From NCBI GenBank assembly GCA_000721375.1, contig JOGW01000008.1, positions 1 to 64,000 of the forward strand: a stretch of DNA of 64,000 nucleotides, read 5' to 3'. Position numbers and translations under genes: made by a program. The DNA comes from Streptomyces sp. NRRL B-3428 (GTDB lineage: Bacteria; Actinomycetota; Actinomycetes; Streptomycetales; Streptomycetaceae). The notes beneath the pieces are model-generated. The model saw only the letters and a program-made list of their open reading frames with translations, did no database searches and was not told the DNA's origin. Shown in pieces: positions 16,905-25,653 of the stretch (its first letter is position 1; each line of letters opens with the position of its first letter).

Positions 16905-17957
16905 ATGGCTGACATCACCCGGCGCCTCGGCCTGCGCCATCTGCGTTCGGCACCTACCGCGCACATCCGCCATCTACGCGCGGGCCAGGTCGTGCACGAC
17001 GGACCGGGACTGAGCTTCTGGTACCGCTCACTGAGTGCCGCGCTGTCCGAGGTGCCGGTGGACGACCGCGAGTTGGCGATGAGTTTCCACGCCCGCACCT
17101 CGGACTTCCAGGATGTGTCCACGCAGGCCACGGTCACCTACCGGATCAGCGACCCGGTCACGGCGGCGGCCCGAATCGACTTCTCGATCGACCCCGATAC
17201 GGGTGACTGGCGAGGCGCACCCCTTGAACAGCTCGCGACGCTGCTCACCGAGACCGCACAGCAGCACGCGCTCGATGTGCTGGCCCGCACCACGCTCGCC
17301 GCCGCCCTGGTCGACGGGGTCGCGGCGGTGCGTGAGCGGATCGCTGCGGGGCTCACGGCCGAACCGCGGCTGCCCGCCACCGGGATCGAGGTCGTCGCGG
17401 TACGGGTGGTGGCCATCCGGCCCGAGGTCGAGGTGGAGCGCGCGCTGCGCACTCCCGCGCGCGAGCTGATCCAGCAGGAGGCCGACCGCGCCACGTACGA
17501 ACGTCGCGCCGTGGCCGTCGAGCGCGAGCGGGCGATCGCCGAGAACGAGCTGGCCAGTCAGATCGAACTGGCCCGGCGTGAGGAACAGTTGGTCGACCAG
17601 CGCGGCACCAACGCACGGCGCGAGGCGGAGACGAAGGCCGCGGCCGACGGGGTGCGCACCGAGGCGGAGGCCTTGCGCAAGGTACGGCTCGCCAAGGCCG
17701 AGGCCGAGGCGGCGCGCGAGGTGGGCGAGGCACGGGCGCAGGCCCAGGCGGCCTGGCTCGAGGTGCACGGACGCACCGATCCCGCCGTGCTGCACGCCCT
17801 CGCGGCGAGCCGGGTGGCCGAGAACCTGCCGCGGATCGACAGCCTCACGCTGTCGCCCGATGTGCTGACGGGACTGCTCGCGAAGCTGGGTTCGGCCCCT
17901 TCGGGACCTGGCACGAGCCCGGCCTCGGGCGAGCGCCGCGCCACCGGCAAGCGCTGA
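16905..17957 (+). CDS. SPFH/Band 7 domain protein
   Basis: A 350-residue protein with an SPFH domain (about 20-190, GPGLSFWYRSL, FQDVSTQATVTYRISDP, GIEVVAVRVVAI) and a long Ala/Glu/Arg coiled coil (about 190-285, e.g. YERRAVAVERERAIAENEL), as in flotillins and stomatins. It lacks an evident N-terminal transmembrane anchor, so any membrane association would be peripheral. Such proteins form ring or scaffold assemblies. Its stop overlaps the start of the NAD-kinase-like gene by one base, suggesting the two work together. The function in Streptomyces is not known to me. Confidence 0.88.
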   Translation: MADITRRLGLRHLRSAPTAHIRHLRAGQVVHDGPGLSFWYRSLSAALSEVPVDDRELAMSFHARTSDFQDVSTQATVTYRISDPVTAAARIDFSIDPDTGDWRGAPLEQLATLLTETAQQHALDVLARTTLAAALVDGVAAVRERIAAGLTAEPRLPATGIEVVAVRVVAIRPEVEVERALRTPARELIQQEADRATYERRAVAVERERAIAENELASQIELARREEQLVDQRGTNARREAETKAAADGVRTEAEALRKVRLAKAEAEAAREVGEARAQAQAAWLEVHGRTDPAVLHALAASRVAENLPRIDSLTLSPDVLTGLLAKLGSAPSGPGTSPASGERRATGKR

Positions 17958-18847
17958 TGGCGCTCGCCCCACGCGCCGTCCTGGTCCACCGCACCACGGA
18001 GTACGCGGAGCTCCTGGCCCGGCACGGTACGCATGGCCAGGCGGCGTTCTTCCTGGCCTCACGGGGTCGCTCCGTGGACGAGATCGCGGAGCGCCATCGC
18101 CGTACGACCGCCGCTCTCGTGGAAGTCGCGGCGGCCGTGCCGCTCACCTGGCGGCAGAGCCGGGTGGAGCGGGCGGATCTCGACCGGTTCCTGTTCGGGC
18201 CCGAGGACGTGGTCGTGGTGGTCGGACAGGACGGGCTCGTGGCGAACACCGCGAAGTATCTGTCCGGCCAGCCGGTGGTCGGGATCGACACCGATCCCGG
18301 CCGCAATCCGGGCGTGCTCGTACGCCACCAGGCCCGGGACGCGGCACAGCTGCTCGCCTCGGCGCTGCGGAAGGCGACGGGCGGCGAGGAGCTGACCATG
18401 GTGGAGGCCGTGGCCGACGACACTCAGCGGCTGCTCGCCCTCAACGAGATCTATCTGGGCCCGCCCGGACACCAGACGTCCCGCTACCGGATCGGCAGCG
18501 GCGGCTCGGCGGAGACCCAGGCCTCCTCCGGCGTGCTCGTCGGCACCGGGACGGGCGCCACGGGCTGGCTGCGCTCGCTGTGGCAGGAGCGCGGGAGCGA
18601 GCTGCGCCTGCCGTCGCCCGCCGAGCGCCGGCTGCTGTGGTTCGTACGCGAGGCCTGGCCCTCACCGGCGACGGGCACCTCCCTCGTCGCCGGTGAACTG
18701 CTCGGCACGGCACGCCTGGAGCTCACCGTCGAGTCCGACCGCCTCGTCGCGTTCGGCGACGGTATGGAGCAGGACGCGGTGGAGTTGGTGTGGGGGCAGA
18801 CGGTACGGGTAGGGGTGGCTCCTACCGCACTGCATTTGTTGGGTTGA
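17957..18847 (+). CDS. NAD kinase-like (ATP-NAD kinase fold) protein
   Basis: A 296-residue protein. The kinase fold is suggested by VVVVVGQDGLVANTAKYL (about 75-92), standing where NAD kinases have a GGDGT motif, by LALNEIYLG (the NE/D motif) and by SSGVLVGTGTGATGWLRSL, which matches the substrate-binding TPTGST region. The canonical GGDG is altered to GQDG, with the catalytic Asp kept. An extra N-terminal segment, HGQAAFFLASRGRSVDEIAERH, is not part of the standard enzyme. Activity is plausible but not certain; it may be a divergent or regulatory member. It starts in the overlap TGATG with the SPFH gene. Confidence 0.8.
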   Translation: MALAPRAVLVHRTTEYAELLARHGTHGQAAFFLASRGRSVDEIAERHRRTTAALVEVAAAVPLTWRQSRVERADLDRFLFGPEDVVVVVGQDGLVANTAKYLSGQPVVGIDTDPGRNPGVLVRHQARDAAQLLASALRKATGGEELTMVEAVADDTQRLLALNEIYLGPPGHQTSRYRIGSGGSAETQASSGVLVGTGTGATGWLRSLWQERGSELRLPSPAERRLLWFVREAWPSPATGTSLVAGELLGTARLELTVESDRLVAFGDGMEQDAVELVWGQTVRVGVAPTALHLLG

Positions 18848-19024
18848 GGGAGAAAATGCGCCGAGGTCAAGAGCCCTGACACATCCGGAACGCCACGTTC
18901 GAGTGCAGCTGTTGGACATCCGTACGACATTCTTTCACTTCTGCACCACGTGGCCTTTCCCTCAACGGGGTCTCTTGGAACACTCCACCAACCCGTCCCC
19001 ACGAGCCCGCGAGGACCCCCACTC

Positions 19025-21082
19025 ATGGCAGAACTCAACCGCCGTCGCTTTCTCAAGATCGCCGGTGCGAGCGCGGGTGTCGCCGCGCTCTCGGAGAGCG
19101 TCGCGCGTGCCGCCTCCCTGCCGGCGGCCCGCGCCACCGGCACCATCCAGGACGTCGAGCACGTCGTCGTCCTGATGCAGGAGAACCGGTCCTTCGACCA
19201 CTACTTCGGCACGATGAAGGGCGTACGCGGCTTCGGTGATCCGCGCCCGGTCACCCTGCCGAGTGGCAAGCCGGTCTGGCACCAGGCGCAGAACAACAAG
19301 GCGACGCTGCCCTTCCACCCGCAGGTCGAAAACCTCGGCATGCAGTTCATCGCGGGGCTCGACCACGACTGGGCGGGCGGCCACCGGGCGTTCAACAACG
19401 GCAAGTACGATCAGTGGATCCCGGCCAAGTCCGAACGGTCGATGGCGCATCTGGAGCGGGCGGACATGCCCTTCCACTACGCGCTGGCCGACGCGTTCAC
19501 CGTGTGCGACGCCTACCACTGCTCGTTCATCGGCGCGACCGACCCCAACCGCTACTACATGCTCACGGGGTACGTCGGCAACGACGGCACGGGCGGCGGT
19601 CCGGTGCTCGGCAACCAGGAGCTGGGCTACGGCTGGACCACCTACGCCGAGCGCTTGGAGCAGGCCGGGGTCTCCTGGAAGGTCTACCAGGACATCGGGG
19701 ACGGTCTGGACGCGGCCGGGCACTGGGGCTGGATCAGCGACGCGTTCCGCGGCAACTACGGCGACAACTCGCTGCTGTACTTCAACACCTTCCGCAACGC
19801 CAAGCCCGGTGACGCCCTCTACGAGAAGGCCCGCACCGGCACGAACGTCAAGGCGGGCGACGGGTACTTCGACGTCCTGAAGGCCGATGTGGCCGCCGAC
19901 CGCCTGCCGAAGGTCTCCTGGATCGCGGCGCCCGAGGCCTTCAGCGAGCACCCCGACTTCCCGGTGAACTACGGCGCCTGGTACATCTCCCAGGTCCTCG
20001 ACGCGCTCACCTCGAACCCGGCGGTGTGGGCCAAGACCGCCCTGTTCATCACGTACGACGAGAACGACGGCTATTTCGACCACGTCGTCCCGCCGTACGT
20101 CCCCGCCTCGGCCTCGCAGGGCAAGTCCACGGTCGCGACGGCCTCGGACTACTTCAACGGCAACGCCTCCTACGCGGCCGGGCACTACGGCATGGGCCAG
20201 CGCGTGCCGATGCTGGTGGTCTCGCCGTGGAGCACCGGCGGCTATGTGAACTCCGAGGTCTTCGACCACACCTCGATCATCCGCTTCATGGAGAAGCGCT
20301 TCGGTGTGCAGGAGCCCAATATCTCGCCCTGGCGGCGTACGGTCGCGGGCGATCTGACCTCGGCCTTCGACTTCAGCCGCTCGGTCACCGCCCCCACCGA
20401 CCTGCCCGACACCTCCGGCTTCGAGCCGCCGAACCACAACGAGCCGGCCGGTCTGCTGCCCAAGCCGCCCGCGCAGGGCGCCGTGCCCAAGCAGGAGCGC
20501 GGTTCACGCCCCACCCGCCCGCTGCCCTACGAACCCTTCGTGGACACCGCGGTGGACGCCGTCTCCGGCAAGATCTCGCTCACCTTCGGTACGGGAGCGG
20601 GCGCGGGCGTCTGCTTCCACATCCGCTCCGACAACCGCACGGACGGGCCCTGGACGTACACGGCGGCCTCGGGCGCCACGGTGTCGGACACGTGGAACTC
20701 CACCTACTCCGGCGGCGCGCACGACCTGACCGTCTTCGGTCCGAACGGCTTCCTGCGCCGCTTCAAGAGCTCCGGCAAGACGGCGGGCCCGGAGGTCAAG
20801 GCGCGCCACGACAAGGCGACCGGCAACCTGCTTCTGACGTTCACCAACCCGACGTCGTCCGCCGTCACCCTCACCGCCACGAACGCCTACGGCGGCGGCG
20901 TCCAGTCGGTGCCGGTCGCGGCCGGTGCGACCGTCCAGCGCACGATCGATCTCGCGGCGAGCAGGCAGTGGTACGACGTGAGCATCGTCTCGTCCGCCGA
21001 CAGCACCTATCTGCGGCGGCTCGCCGGGCATGTCGAAACCGGTGCGGCGGGCATCAGCGATCCCGCCATCGTCACGGTCTGA
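19025..21082 (+). CDS. Tat-exported phosphocholine-specific phospholipase C
   Basis: A 685-residue enzyme of the non-zinc phospholipase C/acid phosphatase family. A Tat signal (NRRRFLKIAGASAG, cleavage near residue 30) is followed by the catalytic domain with QENRSFDHYFGTMKGVRGFGDP (nucleophile region), GLDHDWAGGHRAFNNGKYDQWI and ITYDENDGYFDHVVPP. Two C-terminal immunoglobulin-like modules (about 510-600 and 605-685) are typical. It hydrolyses phosphatidylcholine or sphingomyelin outside the cell, releasing phosphocholine, and in streptomycetes is usually linked to phosphate supply. ATG 19025 has GAGG upstream and places the twin Arg at residues 6-8. I could not identify a convincing PhoP site. 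Confidence 0.95.
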   Translation: MAELNRRRFLKIAGASAGVAALSESVARAASLPAARATGTIQDVEHVVVLMQENRSFDHYFGTMKGVRGFGDPRPVTLPSGKPVWHQAQNNKATLPFHPQVENLGMQFIAGLDHDWAGGHRAFNNGKYDQWIPAKSERSMAHLERADMPFHYALADAFTVCDAYHCSFIGATDPNRYYMLTGYVGNDGTGGGPVLGNQELGYGWTTYAERLEQAGVSWKVYQDIGDGLDAAGHWGWISDAFRGNYGDNSLLYFNTFRNAKPGDALYEKARTGTNVKAGDGYFDVLKADVAADRLPKVSWIAAPEAFSEHPDFPVNYGAWYISQVLDALTSNPAVWAKTALFITYDENDGYFDHVVPPYVPASASQGKSTVATASDYFNGNASYAAGHYGMGQRVPMLVVSPWSTGGYVNSEVFDHTSIIRFMEKRFGVQEPNISPWRRTVAGDLTSAFDFSRSVTAPTDLPDTSGFEPPNHNEPAGLLPKPPAQGAVPKQERGSRPTRPLPYEPFVDTAVDAVSGKISLTFGTGAGAGVCFHIRSDNRTDGPWTYTAASGATVSDTWNSTYSGGAHDLTVFGPNGFLRRFKSSGKTAGPEVKARHDKATGNLLLTFTNPTSSAVTLTATNAYGGGVQSVPVAAGATVQRTIDLAASRQWYDVSIVSSADSTYLRRLAGHVETGAAGISDPAIVTV

Positions 21083-21364
21083 CCTGCGCGTTCACGGCCG
21101 GGTTCCCCTCCTCAGTACGGATACAGGGGGAATCCGGCCCTGAACTGGCCGCGTCATGGCGGCGGTTGGGGCCCATCGCGGGGGCCCGTGCCGGAACCCC
21201 GGCTTCATACGGCAGGATGGCGCCTTGTTTCGGAACGCGCCCGCATGTTCGTACGCGGGCGTCGCGCTCCACACCGACCGAGCAGGTGACCTCCACGTGA
21301 CGCAGTCTCATATACGGCCCGACATGGGTGTTCCGTATGCCCTCCGAGCCGTGGAGGTGACCCG
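21083..21364. other. Intergenic region before mscS-like gene
   Basis: About 280 bases with no supported gene. CGCCCGC/GCGGGCG can pair around ATGTTCGTAC near 21240-21265, a possible terminator for the phospholipase gene. GGAGGTGA just before GTG 21365 is an excellent ribosome site. Confidence 0.4.
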
Positions 21365-22474
21365 GTGAAGGGCGAAGTCACCTGGAACGACTGGCTGATC
21401 GCCGGAATCGCGCTCGCGGCCGGTATCGCCGCCGGGCTGCTGCTGCGGCTCACCCTGAAATGGCTTGGCAAGCACGCCAAGCGCACCCGCTGGAGCGGCG
21501 ACGACGTCCTGGTCGACGCGCTGCGCTACCTCGTGCCGTGGGCCGCGACGATCGCCGGCGCGGCGATCGGCGCGATGGCGCTGCCGCTGACCGACCGGGT
21601 GCGCGGCATCGTCAACCAGTCGCTCACGGCGGCCCTGATCCTGTTCGGCACGCTGACCGCGACCCGGGTGATCGCGGCGCTGATCAAGGCGTTCACGCAG
21701 TCGAGGACCGGCGTGGCCGGATCGGCCAGCATCTTCGTGAACATCTCGCGGGTCGTGGTGCTCGCGATGGGTGTGCTCGTGGTCCTGCAGACCATGGGCA
21801 TCTCGGTCGCACCGCTGATCACCGCATTCGGCGTCGGCGGTCTCGCCGTCGCGCTCGCGCTCCAGGACACGCTCGCCAACCTCTTCGCCGGTGTGCACAT
21901 CCTCGCCTCGAAGACGATCCAGCCCGGCGACTACATCCGTCTCTCCAGCGGCGAGGAGGGCTATGTCGTCGACATCAACTGGCGCAACACGGTGGTCCGC
22001 AACCTCAGCAACAATCTCGTGATCATCCCCAACGCCCAGCTGTCCTCGGCGAACATGACCAACTACACCCGCCCGGAGCAGGAGCTGACGATCCTGGTGC
22101 AGGCCGGGGTGGCGTACGACAGTGATCTTGAACACGTCGAGCAGGTCACCATGGAGATCGTGGACCAGGTGATGGCCGAGGTCCAGGGCGGTGTCCGCGA
22201 GCACGAGGCGGCGGTGCGCTTCCACACCTTCGGGGACTCCCGGATCAACTTCACGGTGATCCTCGGCGTGGGCGAGTTCAGCGACCAGTACCGGATCAAG
22301 CACGAGTTCATCAAGCGGCTGCACAGCCGTTTCCAGGCGGAGGGCATCCGGATACCGGCGCCGGCCCGTACGGTCGCACTGCACCCGGGCGGACTCCAGG
22401 CCTCGGCGGTGCTCCCTCATCAGCGCGACAGCTCACCGGAGCTGCCGGCGCTGAGGACGCCTGGTCAATTGTGA
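21365..22474 (+). CDS. Small-conductance mechanosensitive channel (MscS family)
   Basis: A 369-residue channel with four transmembrane segments (about 10-30, 58-78, 85-105, 125-150). The pore helix region TAFGVGGLAVALALQDTLANLFAGVHIL (about 155-183) carries the Gly/Ala packing of TM3. The beta domain (KTIQPGDYIRLSSGEEGYVVDINWRNTVVRN) follows, then the C-terminal alpha/beta domain. It opens on membrane tension to release solutes on osmotic downshock. The start is GTG 21365 with GGAGGTGA four bases upstream. It stands as a single gene. Confidence 0.95.
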   Translation: MKGEVTWNDWLIAGIALAAGIAAGLLLRLTLKWLGKHAKRTRWSGDDVLVDALRYLVPWAATIAGAAIGAMALPLTDRVRGIVNQSLTAALILFGTLTATRVIAALIKAFTQSRTGVAGSASIFVNISRVVVLAMGVLVVLQTMGISVAPLITAFGVGGLAVALALQDTLANLFAGVHILASKTIQPGDYIRLSSGEEGYVVDINWRNTVVRNLSNNLVIIPNAQLSSANMTNYTRPEQELTILVQAGVAYDSDLEHVEQVTMEIVDQVMAEVQGGVREHEAAVRFHTFGDSRINFTVILGVGEFSDQYRIKHEFIKRLHSRFQAEGIRIPAPARTVALHPGGLQASAVLPHQRDSSPELPALRTPGQL

Positions 22475-22579
22475 CCGCATGAGATCCATCCGTGACTGCG
22501 CGGGCACAGCTTCGTCGGCCATACTGCGCACCGAGAAGTGTGAGCGGCCGGCAGCGAGAGCTTGGTAGGAAAGGCAACC

Positions 22580-23218
22580 GTGGAACAGCGCATAGGACAG
22601 AAAGACGCTCCCCTGCACACGGCCGCCTCGATGGACCCCGGATTCATCCCGGGGATCACTCCGGGCGGACGGGCCGGGGACGCGGTGCGGACGAAGGACA
22701 GCGAAGACGTCGAGGCCGAGGCCACAGAGACGGCGGAGACTGCCGAGGACGTGAGCGAGGCGGCAGCGAAGACCCAGGAAGCCCCTGAGGACGCCGAGGC
22801 CACGGACTCCGAGGTGGCCGTTTCCTTGGACAAGGGCAAGGGCGACGGCAAGGACGAGGCCACGGCCGAGGACTCCGACAAGCCCGCAGCCGAGCCTGAC
22901 GAGAGCTCCGACGAGGGCACGGACTCCAAGGGTTCCGGCAGCACCCCCACCTTCGAGGCCCGCGACCACCGCGGCGCCATCACGGTGGACGCGAGCGGCA
23001 TCGGCTTCAGCCTCGACGACCAGGCCACCGACTTCACCTGGGACGAGGTCGTCGCGGTGGAGCAGTCCACGGCCCGCTTCGCCAAGCGCCTCACGGTGAC
23101 GGTGCACACCAAGGGCAACCGCTGGTACCCCAACGAGGTCCAGGCCTCCGACCGTGCCACGCTCACCCGTTGGGCGGGCGAACTCGACGAAGCGCTCGAC
23201 GCGTACTTCGAGGAGTAG
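22580..23218 (+). CDS. Acidic protein with small folded C-terminal domain
   Basis: A 212-residue product. The first 125 or so residues are highly acidic, Glu/Asp/Ala/Thr-rich and probably disordered (TAETAEDVSEAAAKTQE and similar). The C-terminal 85 residues (FEARDHRGAITVDASGIGF, TDFTWDEVVAVEQ, RLTVTVHTKGNRWYP) look like a compact beta domain with a final helix, similar to a PH-like fold; this is judged by pattern only. The family is common in Streptomyces but its function is unknown to me. GTG 22580 with AGGAAAGG upstream is preferred over TTG 22562. A terminator follows. Confidence 0.8.
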   Translation: MEQRIGQKDAPLHTAASMDPGFIPGITPGGRAGDAVRTKDSEDVEAEATETAETAEDVSEAAAKTQEAPEDAEATDSEVAVSLDKGKGDGKDEATAEDSDKPAAEPDESSDEGTDSKGSGSTPTFEARDHRGAITVDASGIGFSLDDQATDFTWDEVVAVEQSTARFAKRLTVTVHTKGNRWYPNEVQASDRATLTRWAGELDEALDAYFEE

Positions 23219-23237
23219 TCCCGAGAGCCGTAGGAGA

Positions 23238-23297
23238 GGGGGCCACCGACAACCGGTGGCCCTCCTCTTTGGCTTTGTGGCCCCCCTCTTTGGCTTT
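23238..23297 (+). terminator. Terminator hairpin followed by a tandem duplication
   Basis: GGCCACCG (23241-23248) pairs with CGGTGGCC (23254-23261) around ACAAC, then CTCCTCTTT follows. The segment with GTGGCCC, CCTCTTTGGCTTT (23255-23276) is repeated almost exactly at 23276-23297, so the 3' half of the terminator has been tandemly duplicated once. Confidence 0.75.
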
Positions 23298-23409
23298 ATT
23301 GATTAATTCGGGTGCCCAGTCCCCACCGCATCCCTACACTCACCTGTGATCGCCACGGAAACCCGTGCCGGCACAGGGACTTCACAGCACTCACGGAGAG
23401 GGGACGGCC

Positions 23410-23514
23410 ATGCGCGACCACACCGCATCCGCTGTCTCCCCGTACGGGTTCGAGGTCCTGCTCGTGTCTTCGACCCTCCGGTGCAGGCTGCGCGGCCCGC
23501 ACTGGTCCCGATGA
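23410..23514 (+). CDS. Possible 34-residue leader peptide before EF-G paralogue
   Basis: ATG 23410 is preceded by GGAGAGGGGACGG, one of the best ribosome sites in the region, and opens a 34-codon frame with no relation to known domains (begins MRDHTASAVSPYGFEVLL, ends RGPHWSR). It stops 99 bases before the EF-G paralogue. Between them, CTGACA pairs with TGTCAG and the motif GACACGTC occurs twice, so the spacer may fold in alternative ways. Leader peptides precede several ribosome-protection and resistance genes, where stalled translation controls read-through. A real regulatory peptide is plausible but unproven; it could be a chance frame. Confidence 0.35.
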   Translation: MRDHTASAVSPYGFEVLLVSSTLRCRLRGPHWSR

Positions 23515-23613
23515 CGCAGGTCCGTCTGACACGTCCGTCCGAACTGTCAGTCCGACACGTCACCGGGTGAATCGCGCCGACCTCTTACGGAGCTTTCCGA
23601 AAGGCCATCGGCC

Positions 23614-25608
23614 ATGCGTACCCGACTTCACCCCAACCCCCTTGCCACCGTGCGCAATCTGGGCATCCTCGCCCATGTCGACGCGGGCAAGACCACCGTC
23701 ACCGAGCGGATGCTGTTCCTGACCGGAGCCGTGCACAAGCGCGGCGAGGTCCATGACGGCACCACCGTCACCGACTTCGACTCACAGGAGCGCGACCGTG
23801 GGATCACCATCTTCGCCGCGGCCGTCAGCTGCGACTGGGACGGGCATCGGGTCAATCTGATCGACACCCCCGGGCATGTCGACTTCGCCGACGAGGTGGA
23901 GCGTTCGCTGCGGGTGCTCGACGGGGCGATCGCGGTGTTCGACGCGGTCGCGGGTGTGGAGCCGCAGAGCGAGTCCGTATGGCGCCAGGCAGACCGGCAC
24001 GGCGTCCCGAGGATCGCGTTCGTCAACAAGCTGGACCGCGCGGGCGCCGATCTCGACGCCGCGGTCGAGTCCATCCGGACGCGCCTCGGCACGGTGCCGC
24101 TGGTGGTGCAGCTGCCGATCGGGCGCGAGGACACCTTTGTGGGCGTCGTCGATCTCGTCGCCATGCGTGCCCTGACGTGGAGCGAAGAACACTGCGTCGA
24201 AGGGCCCGTACCGGACGACCTGAACGCCGAGGCCGTACGTCGGCGGCGGCTGCTCGACGAGTCGGTGGCCGAACTGCACACGGGCGCGCTGGAGGAGTTC
24301 CTCGCGACGGGTGCGGTCTCGGATCCGACCCTGCGCGCGGCACTGCGCGAGGTGACGCTGAGCGGTGACGGACTGGTCGTGCTGTGCGGCGCGGCCTACC
24401 GCAACCGCGGTATCGAGCCCCTGCTCGACGCCGTGGTGGCGTATCTGCCCTCGCCGCTGGACCTGGACGCACCGGCGGATCCGCAGGCGCCGTTCGCGGG
24501 CCTCGTGTTCAAGGTGCAGTCCACGTCCACCGGCCGCAGGACCTTCCTGCGGCTGTACTCGGGAACGCTCCGGAAGGGGGACACCGTGCTCGACTCCGGC
24601 ACCGGCCGCACCGAACGCGTCGGCCGTATCCTCCGCGTCCAGGCCGACCGGCACACCGATGTCGAGGCCGCCGTCGCGGGCGACATCGTCGCGCTCGTCG
24701 GCGTCAAGTCGGCACGCGCCGGTACGACGTTGTGCGCACCGGACACTCCCGTGGTGTTCGAACCGCCGACGGTCGCCGAGCCCGTGGTCTCCGTGGCCGT
24801 GGAGGCGGTGCGCCGTACGGACAGCGGGCGTCTCACGGCGGCGCTCGCGCGGCTGGTCGAGGAGGATCCGTCGCTCGTCGTGCGGATCGACCCGGAGACG
24901 GGTCAGACCGTGCTGTCGGGCATGGGCGAACTGCATCTGGAGGTCGCGGTGGAGAAGCTGCGCCGCGACCAGGATCTGCGGGTCAACGTCGGCCGTCCGC
25001 GTGTGACGTACCGGGAGACCGTCGCCGAAGGCGTCAGCGGTTTCGTGTTCCGACATGTCAAACAGGACGGCGGGTCGGGCCAGTTCGCGCACATCGTCAT
25101 CGACGTACGCCCGTCGGAGCAGGACTTCGCGTTCGGCTCCACGGTCGTGGGCGGCCGGGTTCCGCAGGAGTTCGTACGGGCCGTCGAAGCCGGCTGCCGT
25201 GACGCCCTCGCCGAAGGGCCGCTCGGCGGACATCCGGTGACGGGTCTGTCCGTGACGCTCACCGACGGGGCGACCCACTCCAAGGACTCCTCGGAGATGG
25301 CGTTCCGTACGGCGGGCCGCCTCGGTCTGCGCGAGGCGCTGCGGTCCTGCCGGATGACCCTGCTCGAACCGGTCGTCGAGGTCACGGTCACCGTGCCCGA
25401 GGAATCGGTCGGCAGCGTCCTGGGCGATCTGGCCGCGCGCCGGGGCCGGGTCTCCGGATCCACGACGCGCGCCGGTACGGCGGTCGTCACGGCGACCGTG
25501 CCGCTGGCCGAGCTCTTCGGCTATGCGACACGGCTGCGCAGCCGCACCCAGGGCCGTGGTGCGTTCACGGCCCGTCCGGTCGGCTACGCACCGGCTCCGG
25601 CGGTCTGA
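23614..25608 (+). CDS. Elongation factor G paralogue (translational GTPase)
   Basis: A 664-residue GTPase, about 40 residues shorter than housekeeping EF-G. G1 is AHVDAGKTT, the switch II motif DTPGHVDF and G4 NKLD are intact. Domain II spans about 290-370, domain IV contains [12 protein letters not shown] and [18 protein letters not shown], and domain V ends the protein. The opening [21 protein letters not shown] and retained [27 protein letters not shown] resemble EF-G more than TetM-type protection proteins. It is likely a second EF-G used under particular conditions, or a protection factor against an inhibitor acting on the ribosome. It stands alone behind a possible leader peptide. Confidence 0.85.
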   Translation: MRTRLHPNPLATVRNLGILAHVDAGKTTVTERMLFLTGAVHKRGEVHDGTTVTDFDSQERDRGITIFAAAVSCDWDGHRVNLIDTPGHVDFADEVERSLRVLDGAIAVFDAVAGVEPQSESVWRQADRHGVPRIAFVNKLDRAGADLDAAVESIRTRLGTVPLVVQLPIGREDTFVGVVDLVAMRALTWSEEHCVEGPVPDDLNAEAVRRRRLLDESVAELHTGALEEFLATGAVSDPTLRAALREVTLSGDGLVVLCGAAYRNRGIEPLLDAVVAYLPSPLDLDAPADPQAPFAGLVFKVQSTSTGRRTFLRLYSGTLRKGDTVLDSGTGRTERVGRILRVQADRHTDVEAAVAGDIVALVGVKSARAGTTLCAPDTPVVFEPPTVAEPVVSVAVEAVRRTDSGRLTAALARLVEEDPSLVVRIDPETGQTVLSGMGELHLEVAVEKLRRDQDLRVNVGRPRVTYRETVAEGVSGFVFRHVKQDGGSGQFAHIVIDVRPSEQDFAFGSTVVGGRVPQEFVRAVEAGCRDALAEGPLGGHPVTGLSVTLTDGATHSKDSSEMAFRTAGRLGLREALRSCRMTLLEPVVEVTVTVPEESVGSVLGDLAARRGRVSGSTTRAGTAVVTATVPLAELFGYATRLRSRTQGRGAFTARPVGYAPAPAV

Positions 25609-25653
25609 CCGCAAGGCCCCGCTTCCGCTTCGGCGGGGGCGGGGCCGCACCGT

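Noticed and set aside
18848..19024. PhoP (PHO) box upstream of phospholipase C
   Set aside because: Phospholipases are often phosphate-regulated, but I could not find well-matched 11-base direct repeats, so no site is claimed.
23614..25608. TetM/OtrA-type tetracycline protection protein
   Set aside because: The G-domain and domain IV signatures look closer to EF-G; a protection role remains possible but is not supported by motif.
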